NCBI RefSeq assembly: GCF_037138995.1
Contig: NZ_JBAXHI010000018.1
Span: 1 to 64,000, forward strand
Length of the DNA stretch: 64,000 bases
Origin: Chlorohelix sp037138995
GTDB taxonomy: Bacteria; Chloroflexota; Chloroflexia; Chloroheliales; Chloroheliaceae
Reading direction: 5' to 3'
The notes under the pieces are model-generated. The model saw only the letters and a list, made by a program, of their open reading frames with translations, did not search any database and was not told the DNA's origin. The position numbers were made by a program, and so were the translations under genes. Positions 51,639 to 57,992 of the stretch are shown in pieces (position 1 is the first letter of the stretch; every line of letters starts with the position of its first letter).

Positions 51639-52442
51639 TTAAGCCGCCCGGTTTACCGAACTGGTTATTTTTGGATTGGTTTCCTTTGCGTAACTTGTGG
51701 CGGCAAGTTGCCCTTTACCGCTCCAGAATGTTTTACGCATGCGCCACAATCCCTTTAAATCTTCCTTGACGGTTTTAGTTATATGTACTCGGCTATCAAG
51801 GTCTTCCACCCAAGTAACGGCTACTTCATGTATTTTCATGCCATTATGTTCTGCCAGTAACAGCATTTCGGTATCAAAAAACCATTCGTTATTTTCAATC
51901 ATAGGCAAAAGCTGCCGGGCTGTTTTAGTAGTAATAGCTTTGAACCCGCATTGGGCATCGCTGAAATGGTTTAGGAACACCGCTTTTATCATAATATTGT
52001 AGCAGCGTGATATAAGCTCCCTTTTCCATTGGCGCGTTACCTGCGCTTCTCGCGCCAGTCGCGAGCCGATTGCGATTGAGTTTTGCCCTTCTACCAGTGG
52101 AATAACCAGCGGCAAAAGCGCATCCAGACCGGTAGAGAGATCCACATCCATATAGGCAACTACTTCAGCCTCACTATTGCCCCACGCTTGCCGCAAAGCT
52201 CGACCTCGCCCTTTTTGGTCAAGGTGCAATACCTTAACTTCAGGCAAAGCTAAGTTCAGTTGACGCGCAATTTCCCAAGTGCGATCTTTGCTGGCGTTAT
52301 CTGCTATTGTTATTTGCCAGCGATAAGGAAAATTTTGTTTCAAGAATTGATACAATTGTTTCACGCTTTTTTCTAGCGCTGCTTCTTCGTTATAAACCGG
52401 TATTACAATTTCTACGAGTGGTTTGCTATCTAATGAGTTCAT
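51639..52442 (-). CDS. Dolichyl-phosphate mannose/glucose synthase-like GT2 glycosyltransferase
   Basis: Family GT2 (GT-A fold) enzyme that transfers a hexose to a polyprenyl phosphate. Motifs are VEIVIPVYNEEAALEKSV, ITIADNASKDRTWEIAR, the DxD-like AYMDVDLSTG and DAQCGFKAITTKTARQLLP, where the QCGFKA block is typical of DPM1/GtrB-like proteins. The ATG at 52442 starts just before the conserved region; an upstream in-frame ATG at 52481 would add 13 residues. It forms a two-gene operon with gtrA. Confidence 0.92.
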   Translation of the reverse strand: MNSLDSKPLVEIVIPVYNEEAALEKSVKQLYQFLKQNFPYRWQITIADNASKDRTWEIARQLNLALPEVKVLHLDQKGRGRALRQAWGNSEAEVVAYMDVDLSTGLDALLPLVIPLVEGQNSIAIGSRLAREAQVTRQWKRELISRCYNIMIKAVFLNHFSDAQCGFKAITTKTARQLLPMIENNEWFFDTEMLLLAEHNGMKIHEVAVTWVEDLDSRVHITKTVKEDLKGLWRMRKTFWSGKGQLAATSYAKETNPKITSSVNRAA

Positions 52443-52612
52443 TATTTTCCATGCCTTTTCTAAAATCTTTATTTTTAGCATCCGGATTATCTTCCGGTAA
52501 TACCAGAATACAAAATGAAAATTAGGGTTAAATTGAAAATTTATGTGAGATTTCTCATGGTTTGGCGCAAATCTTATGGGAATGTGGCAATAAAAGAAGG
52601 GCGATTCCAGCG

Positions 52613-52777
52613 CATCTGTTCCAAGTAATTCAAAACTGAAACGGGAATAAAGCTATAGATGTTAAGATTTGGTTTTGGAATCAGGCAGCGAGTGACTGAT
52701 GCACCTAATCTTTCCGAATTTCCAATTTCCTGCACTAGATTGTTCCCGATTTATTTTTGAATTACTTGGAACAAATG
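52613..52777. mobile_element. MITE-like element with 19-bp perfect terminal inverted repeats
   Basis: TGTTCCAAGTAATTCAAAA at 52617-52635 is repeated in perfect inverted orientation at 52755-52773. With one mismatch the match extends to 52613 and 52777. A further inner pair, CGGGAA 52642-52647 and TTCCCG 52743-52748, continues the symmetry. The element is about 160 bp, AT-rich and without a reading frame. No clear target-site duplication is visible. A non-autonomous transposon-derived element is the best explanation; a long RNA hairpin is the alternative. Confidence 0.6.
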
Positions 52778-52783
52778 GGGTAA

Positions 52784-52822
52784 GGGTTTGCCCGGCAATT
52801 TGTGCAAACCCCTTGTTTTATT
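52784..52822. terminator. Hairpin downstream of the nicotinate phosphoribosyltransferase gene
   Basis: An 8-bp stem, GGGTTTGC (52784-52791) with GCAAACCC (52804-52811), lies just beyond the stop codon. The T-rich tail is on the plus strand (CTTGTTTTATTC), opposite to the gene, so its role as terminator of the gene is uncertain. Confidence 0.4.
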
Positions 52823-52847
52823 CTGGTTTGGTTGGCGCTGCGTTTGT

Positions 52848-54407
52848 TTATTCGTGATAACGCTCTTGCAGGGTCTCTGCTATCAGACGCTGCTTGAGTT
52901 GCCACAGGTTCTCGCTAAGCGAAACATGGTAAACGTGAGGCTTGATAATGCGGCGCACCCCTTCATCCAAACGTGATAAATCGGCATCGCGCACCGCTCG
53001 CATCTCTTCTAGCGAAGGGCTATCGTAAACGAATTTGCCCTCGCGCACCATTTCCACCAACAACGGCTCGACCTTCTCAATTTCGCTGGAATGCAAAATC
53101 CGATACTTTGCCGGGTCGGAAGGATGGTACAACCGCAGATTCTCATGTTGTCGTAGGTCTTCTCCTTCAAGGCTCAACACATCGGCGGTAGCTTTGCCAC
53201 GTTTATCATATAGCCGCCAAGCTTGCTTGTTGCCGGGATTAGGAATCTTGGCGGTTGTTTCGGACAGCTTCAGAGCGGGCAACCACTCGCCCTTTTGCTC
53301 CACTGCTACCAGCTTGAAAACCCCGCCCAACGCCGGATGTCCGTGTGAAGTGATAAGATGTGTCCCCACCCCGTAAACCAAACGAGCCAGCAATTTGTCC
53401 GGCTCAACCCCATATCGAGGGGCTTCCATCATTATTTGGCTTTGGATTTGCCAGATTACTAGCTCGTCCAGTTCGTTGGAAAGCACGATGGAAGTATCGG
53501 GAAAACCAGCAGCATCCAACATTCGCGCCCCTTGAATGCTGAGGTAGGCAAGGTCACCTGAATCAAGGCGGATACCGGCGGGCTTGTGACCCTTGCGTCG
53601 CAATTCCTCGAAAACCTTAATGGCATTCGGTATCCCGCTTTCGAGGGTATTAACCGTATCTACTAGCAGGATACAATCGTCAGGGTAAACTTCGGCAAAG
53701 GCGCGAAAGGATTCCAATTCGCCCTCGCCCAGCGCATTGAACAATTGCACCATGCTATGGGCGTGCGTGCCACGTGGCGTGTAGCCCAACACATGCGAAA
53801 TCCCTACGTTCGAGGTAAAATCTGCGCCACCGATGAGAGCCGCTCGCGCTCCGGCATTTGCGCCTGTCCCCTGCCCGCGCCGCATCCCAAATTCCAGAAC
53901 TGTTCTGCCTCCGGCAGCTTGCCGCAACCGTGCCGCTTTGGTAGCAATCAAAACTTGATAATTCAGTTGGTTGAGCAGAGCCGACTCGATTATTTGCGCC
54001 ATCGCTATAGGACCGGTGACAACCGTCAGTGGTAAATCTGGATGTACCACACGCCCTTCGGGGATGGCTTGCAGAGTTAGCCCCTCAAAATTGCCGTTAG
54101 CGCGTAGCCATTCCAGAAAGTCATCAGCAAACAGGCGTGTCCCGTTATGGTTGGTTTGGCTACGCAGGCAAGCTATATCTTCATCGCGGAAATAGCTTTC
54201 TTTCATCCAGTCGAGCAGCCATTCCAGCCCGGCGTTAATGCAAAAACCCGCCGAATGCCCGCCGTAATCAGGGTAATTGCGAAAATAATGGTCAAATTGA
54301 GCCTTTTTTTCGTGCAAACCCTGTCGGAAATAAAGCTGTGCCATTGTAAGCTGATACTGGTCGGTGAAAAGAATTCCCTCAGCGGTGCGTTGCTGCGCCC
54401 TGTTCAT
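52848..54407 (-). CDS. pncB: Nicotinate phosphoribosyltransferase
   Basis: Makes nicotinate mononucleotide from nicotinate and PRPP, feeding NAD synthesis by the Preiss-Handler route. Diagnostic segments are FTDQYQLTMAQLYFRQGLHE near residue 14, YFRNYPDYGGHSAG (FRxxP-type), FGMRRGQGTGANAGARAALI, GTHAHSMVQLF and IRLDSGDLAYLS with FEELRRKG. At 519 residues it is longer than E. coli PncB (400) but normal for the clostridial/human-like class. The pattern is that of PncB rather than NadV. It is transcribed alone. Confidence 0.95.
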   Translation of the reverse strand: MNRAQQRTAEGILFTDQYQLTMAQLYFRQGLHEKKAQFDHYFRNYPDYGGHSAGFCINAGLEWLLDWMKESYFRDEDIACLRSQTNHNGTRLFADDFLEWLRANGNFEGLTLQAIPEGRVVHPDLPLTVVTGPIAMAQIIESALLNQLNYQVLIATKAARLRQAAGGRTVLEFGMRRGQGTGANAGARAALIGGADFTSNVGISHVLGYTPRGTHAHSMVQLFNALGEGELESFRAFAEVYPDDCILLVDTVNTLESGIPNAIKVFEELRRKGHKPAGIRLDSGDLAYLSIQGARMLDAAGFPDTSIVLSNELDELVIWQIQSQIMMEAPRYGVEPDKLLARLVYGVGTHLITSHGHPALGGVFKLVAVEQKGEWLPALKLSETTAKIPNPGNKQAWRLYDKRGKATADVLSLEGEDLRQHENLRLYHPSDPAKYRILHSSEIEKVEPLLVEMVREGKFVYDSPSLEEMRAVRDADLSRLDEGVRRIIKPHVYHVSLSENLWQLKQRLIAETLQERYHE

Positions 54408-54726
54408 TGCCGAATCTCCTTGATAATAAAAATTTGTAACTATTTACTACCCCCTAAATCCCTCGAAAAGAGAGGGAGAAATTATAGGGACACCCCTATT
54501 ATCCCGGCATGGAGTTTCCCCTGCACCCCTTTTTATCCGGGCTGTGTAGCTACAAAAATTTTGTATATGATACCATATAGGAGCAGGGAAAATGCGTTTA
54601 GCTCAAACTTCTCGTATCGAGATACAGCAAGTGTATAAATTTAAAATAATTTCAGGTTCACTGTAAGGTCATTAGAGGGGGCAGCTATTTTCAAACGCAT
54701 TTTCCCTGAATCCATTCATAAACGAC
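54408..54726. other. Gene-free interval upstream of tRNA-Leu
   Basis: No convincing coding frame. It contains a small CCCTC/GAGGG hairpin near 54465-54481 and C-rich stretches that look like decayed repeat material, and should hold the pncB promoter on the minus strand. The tRNA promoter lies at its right end. Confidence 0.4.
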
Positions 54727-54755
54727 ATGACATGTAGCAATCTTTCTGATATACT
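54727..54755 (+). promoter_or_regulatory. Promoter of tRNA-Leu
   Basis: ATGACA (54727-54732), a 17-bp spacer and TATACT (54750-54755), about 22 nt before the mature tRNA 5' end. Confidence 0.6.
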
Positions 54756-54777
54756 TTAGACCGTAGAAATTCTACGG

Positions 54778-54858
54778 GGGCTAGTGGCGGAATGGCAGAC
54801 GCGAGCGACTTAAAATCGCTTGAGGAAACTCGTGTGGGTTCGACTCCCACCTGGCCCA
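54778..54858 (+). tRNA. tRNA-Leu (anticodon UAA)
   Basis: An 81-nt class II tRNA. The acceptor stem GGGCTAG pairs with CTGGCCC (one G-T pair) and the discriminator base is A at 54858. A D-arm of the GTGGCGGAATGGCAGACGCG type, an anticodon stem AGCGA/TCGCT with loop CTTAAAA (anticodon TAA), a variable arm TGAGGAAACTCG and a T-arm GTGGG-TTCGACT-CCCAC follow. CCA is not encoded. Confidence 0.95.
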
Positions 54859-54893
54859 TCTTTTTCTTATGTAAGGCTTGTGTAAAACTGCAC

Positions 54894-54922
54894 TTGTCAA
54901 CCTTACTAGAAAATGGTATGAT
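54894..54922 (+). promoter_or_regulatory. Promoter of the ferredoxin gene
   Basis: TTGTCA (54894-54899), a 17-bp spacer and TATGAT (54917-54922). It would give a leader of about 165 nt before the ferredoxin ATG. Confidence 0.6.
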
Positions 54923-55093
54923 TTCACAAATTTTTCGGTTATATACGCTTCCGCAATGTATTGTCTTTAACGACATCAAAAGTAGAAGCGTACCCCTGCT
55001 ACTGTCACCAATCACTAGCTAGGCTCTAAGGTTGGTACCCCTATATGGTTGCCCGATTGGGCGTATTAGAAATTAGAAAAGAGGAGACAAGAG

Positions 55094-55387
55094 ATGGCTT
55101 ACGTTATAACCGAGCCTTGCGTGGATGTAATGGATAAATCCTGCGTCAACGTTTGCCCGGTTGATTGCATCTATTCTGATGAAAATGACCGCTCGCTTTT
55201 TATTAACCCGGATGAATGCATTGATTGTGGCGCGTGTGAACCAGAGTGCCCTGTTTCTGCTATATTCGCGGAAGAAGAAGTTCCGGACAAGTCGAAAGCG
55301 TTCCCCGGCATTAACAAGCTCTACTTCACCGACAAAGCCGCAGCACGCGCCCAACTTGATAAGCTAATTCCCAAAAAAGCTAAGTAA
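55094..55387 (+). CDS. fdxA: Seven-iron-type bacterial ferredoxin
   Basis: A 97-residue soluble electron carrier with two clusters. The first half has CVDVMDKSCVNVCPVDCIY, the spacing of a [3Fe-4S] plus shared-Cys pattern. The second has CIDCGACEPECPVSAI, a canonical [4Fe-4S] motif. The sequence and length match FdxA-type 7Fe ferredoxins. GAGGAG lies about 9 nt before the ATG. A bidirectional-looking terminator follows. It may serve redox enzymes elsewhere in the genome; none is adjacent. Confidence 0.95.
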   Translation: MAYVITEPCVDVMDKSCVNVCPVDCIYSDENDRSLFINPDECIDCGACEPECPVSAIFAEEEVPDKSKAFPGINKLYFTDKAAARAQLDKLIPKKAK

Positions 55388-55420
55388 TAATAAGCTTTAG
55401 CATTACAGTATGAACGCTAG

Positions 55421-55448
55421 AGGCGGCACCTATAGCCGCCTTTTATTT
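55421..55448 (+). terminator. Intrinsic terminator of the ferredoxin gene
   Basis: A 7-bp stem AGGCGGC (55421-55427) with GCCGCCT (55435-55441) followed by TTTTATTTT. It overlaps the end of the convergent 2H phosphoesterase gene. Confidence 0.8.
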
Positions 55449-56090
55449 TGCAGCGGGAATTGTTCCAAATTTGATATGAGAAATGGTGCGCCACTCAAGG
55501 CGACCATCTGTATTAGGCAATTGCGCCAGCAAGCCCATCTCCTCAGCAGTAAAACGGAAATCAAGTTTATAGCTGCCAGTATCCAACTCATGTTGAAGCA
55601 CCGTCAATTCTATATCGCTTAATTTGTTGCCGATGGTAAGGTGCGGGTGGTATTTTTCACCTTCAAGACTGTCCGCCGCTCCACCTATATAGAAGTGTGA
55701 AAGCGCGTCGAGCAATTTTTGATGCAAAGACCACAAAGGTGATGAGTCGGCAATTTTGAGGAAAACCACATTACAATCGGGTTTCCTGAAAACATCGTAG
55801 CCCGATAGCTCAACCGTAAATGGCTGAATAGCAGGGGTTATTTCTTCAATTGAGCGGCATACAGCGTGAAAATGAGCGGGTAAATTAGGCGGATTGCCGA
55901 TGGAAGCCGGTCGCTTTAAGGTAATATGTGGGGGTATTTTCATTTTAAAGCTCGGGTCATAACGGAATCTGACATAATCCAGCGCGGTAGAAACCTCTGT
56001 AGGGGCATAAAGAATAACAGCGAATTGTGCTTCCTGCTCATTATTAGCTCGTAAAGAGCCTAGAGTACCGGTGAAACTGCTGGTTAACAA
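55443..56090 (-). CDS. 2H phosphoesterase (2'-5' RNA ligase-like)
   Basis: A 215-residue protein of the 2H superfamily (LigT/CPDase). The two signature motifs are present: PPHITLKRP (HxTxK, about residue 53) and HPHLTIG (HxTxG, about residue 150). Members hydrolyse 2',3'-cyclic phosphates or ligate RNA ends. The start is uncertain: the frame begins with TTG at 56090 and its N-terminal 15 residues may not be translated. It is convergent with the ferredoxin gene. Confidence 0.88.
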   Translation of the reverse strand: MLTSSFTGTLGSLRANNEQEAQFAVILYAPTEVSTALDYVRFRYDPSFKMKIPPHITLKRPASIGNPPNLPAHFHAVCRSIEEITPAIQPFTVELSGYDVFRKPDCNVVFLKIADSSPLWSLHQKLLDALSHFYIGGAADSLEGEKYHPHLTIGNKLSDIELTVLQHELDTGSYKLDFRFTAEEMGLLAQLPNTDGRLEWRTISHIKFGTIPAAK

Positions 56091-56267
56091 ATCCTATCAC
56101 CTACCAGATAAAAAGCTCTGGCTGCTCATAATAATTGTTTGCCTGAGCAGTATAATAAAGTAAATCACTTCTAAGATGGATATTTCTGGGAATTATAGCA
56201 TGGCTAAAATAATCAAACAATTGAGAAAAAAATATATGATACGGTCACAGGAAAGGAGATAAAAAAG

Positions 56268-57410
56268 ATGGCTGTTGGTGAGACGCAAAAGTTAGAGACA
56301 CAAGAAAAAAATGCCCGTATCCGCGCTTTTATGGAGCGCAACGGGTTGCATGCATTGGTTCTGGGGCGACAAAACAACTTTGCATGGGCTACCGGCGGTG
56401 GGGTAAATTGGGTGAATACGGCTGCCGAGTTGGGGGCTGCCACACTGGTATATACCGCTTCTGGCAAGACTTACGCCCTGACTCAAAATATCGAAATCCC
56501 TCGCTTTGAACAGGAAGAAGGCTTGAAAGAACTGGGCTTTGAGGTTGTGTCTCATAATTGGTGGGAAGGTAACTCTGCCAAACACGCAATTTTACAGGAT
56601 TTGCTAGGTGGGGAAGGCGTTAAAGTTGGCACCGATTTCCCGCTCGAAGGTTCAGAAAACCTTGCCCCATTATTGGCGCGTGAACGGTGGAGCTTGACTT
56701 CGCATGAGGTGCAGCGTTTTCGCGAACTTGGTAGGCAAGCAAGCGAGGCTTTGGAAATCGCCACCGCAGAGGTTAAGCCCGGTATGAGCGAATGGGAGAT
56801 TGCGGGAAGATTGGCGCAAGAGTGTTTTAGCCGTTCTCTACTGGCTCCGGTTACGCTGGTAGCAACGGACGAGCGTATTTGGCAATATCGCCATCCCGTT
56901 CCAACCTCGAAGAAGTTGGAGAAATACGTGATGCTGGTAGTATGCGCCCGTAGCGGTGGGTTGGTCGCCAGTTGCACCCGCTTGGCGCATTTTGGTACGC
57001 TTACGGCGGAACTGGCAAAAAGGCATGCGGCGGTACAGCGCATTGATGCAGTTTTTAATCTGGCGACCCGCCCCGGCGTTGCTATTGGTGAGGTTTTCAA
57101 GCAGGGCTTGGCGCAATATGCCCGCGAAGGCTTTTCGGACGAATGGCAATTGCATCATCAGGGTGGCGCTACAGGCTATGAAGCTCGCGATTACGTTGGC
57201 ACATTTAATAGCTCTGAAACGGCGTTGGACTGGCAGGCATTTGCTTGGAATCCTTCCATAACCGGCACTAAAAGTGAGGATACTATTTTGGTGAGCAGTG
57301 AGAAGGGCATGGAGATTTTAACCCAATCTTCCGCCTCGAAATGGCCCAGTACCAACGTTGAAATCGAAGGGTTGGGTACGATGCGCCGCCCCGATATTCT
57401 CGTCCTGTAG
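56268..57410 (+). CDS. M24-family protein with degenerate metal site
   Basis: A 380-residue pita-bread-fold protein with a creatinase/Xaa-Pro N-terminal domain (about 12-140) and an M24 C-terminal domain. In M24 peptidases five residues bind two metals. Here the region of the first two Asp reads VCARSGGLVASCTR (225-238) and has no Asp. His297 in LHHQGG is kept, the first Glu is replaced by Asn328, and Glu337 in KSEDTILV is kept. Three of five ligands are therefore missing, as in the non-metal enzyme creatinase. It may be a metal-free hydrolase or have another activity. GGAGAT-type ribosome-binding sequence precedes the ATG, and the gene stands alone. Confidence 0.88.
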   Translation: MAVGETQKLETQEKNARIRAFMERNGLHALVLGRQNNFAWATGGGVNWVNTAAELGAATLVYTASGKTYALTQNIEIPRFEQEEGLKELGFEVVSHNWWEGNSAKHAILQDLLGGEGVKVGTDFPLEGSENLAPLLARERWSLTSHEVQRFRELGRQASEALEIATAEVKPGMSEWEIAGRLAQECFSRSLLAPVTLVATDERIWQYRHPVPTSKKLEKYVMLVVCARSGGLVASCTRLAHFGTLTAELAKRHAAVQRIDAVFNLATRPGVAIGEVFKQGLAQYAREGFSDEWQLHHQGGATGYEARDYVGTFNSSETALDWQAFAWNPSITGTKSEDTILVSSEKGMEILTQSSASKWPSTNVEIEGLGTMRRPDILVL

Positions 57411-57424
57411 TAGCCTATATAAGG

Positions 57425-57458
57425 CGTGGTGGGAGCGTATTACAACCGCGTTTTGTCT
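57425..57458 (+). terminator. Terminator of the M24 gene
   Basis: A 6-bp stem CGTGGT (57425-57430) with ACCGCG (57445-57450), containing one G-T pair, is followed by TTTTGTCTTTT on the plus strand. Confidence 0.55.
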
Positions 57459-57468
57459 TTTCTCTATG

Positions 57469-57795
57469 CTAACCGTGACTCGTGCCGCTCAGGTTCAAAC
57501 CCACTACTCCCGCAATAATCAGCGTGAGTGAAATTAGCTTGAGCGCATTTAGCGGTTCGTTGAACCACAGAATACCGATAGTGGCAATCAGAGCCGTACC
57601 CATCGCGCTCCAAATAGCATAAGCTACGCTCACGTCTATCTCTTTTAGGGCGAAGGACATTACCGTGAAAGAGCCACCGTAAAAGACGAACATCAATATC
57701 CCGAACAGTGGTTTGCTAAAGCCTTCACTCAATTTCAGAAAGGTTGTGCCGACCACTTCCAGTACAATGGCGCTGCCTAGCAATACCAATCCCAT
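57469..57795 (-). CDS. Small multidrug resistance (SMR) transporter
   Basis: A 108-residue membrane protein with four TM helices. The essential Glu in TM1 is visible in AIVLEVVGTTFLKLSEGF, and TM3 carries AYAIWSAMGTALIATIG, the conserved YAxWxGxG-type block. Members are proton antiporters for quaternary cations or guanidinium, working as dimers. The SugE/EmrE/Gdx subtype cannot be fixed here. The ATG follows the stop of a 44-codon frame by one base. Confidence 0.92.
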   Translation of the reverse strand: MGLVLLGSAIVLEVVGTTFLKLSEGFSKPLFGILMFVFYGGSFTVMSFALKEIDVSVAYAIWSAMGTALIATIGILWFNEPLNALKLISLTLIIAGVVGLNLSGTSHG

Positions 57796-57796
57796 G

Positions 57797-57931
57797 TTAA
57801 TTTTCCTCGCTTTTTGTGCTGCTATTTTGCTTCGATAACTTCAACATTAATTCCATAACTTCTTGTTTAAGTTCAAGCGCTATTGCGCCGAACCCTAGCG
57901 CTTCGGTGTACCAGAATCCATCCGCTGGCAT
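57797..57931 (-). CDS. Possible small protein or gene remnant
   Basis: A 44-codon frame directly upstream of the SMR gene encodes a helical peptide ending ELMLKLSKQNSSTKSEEN, with the stop one base before the SMR start codon. A second open stretch in another frame overlaps its 5' end with plausible residues (LLEPLQKANAECQRMD), which suggests a frameshifted remnant rather than an intact gene. No ribosome-binding site is clear. I recognise no family. Confidence 0.25.
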   Translation of the reverse strand: MPADGFWYTEALGFGAIALELKQEVMELMLKLSKQNSSTKSEEN

Positions 57932-57992
57932 TCGGCATTGGCTTTTTGCAAAGGTTCCAGCAAGGTGCGGTTAGCTGTGTTGTGGTTTTAAT

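Noticed and set aside
52848..54407. Nicotinamide phosphoribosyltransferase (NadV)
   Set aside because: The sequence pattern (TDQYQLTMAQ, RRGQGTGANAGARAAL, DSGDLAYLS) is that of nicotinate phosphoribosyltransferase.
54716..55015. Minus-strand open frame of about 99 codons across the tRNA-Leu gene
   Set aside because: Its middle part is simply the antisense translation of tRNA-Leu (a well-known false protein). The tRNA itself is convincing.
57796..57992. Remnant of jetD downstream of the JetB-JetC fusion
   Set aside because: The 200-bp gap holds only a 44-codon frame and fragments without TOPRIM-like residues, so I see no trace of JetD.
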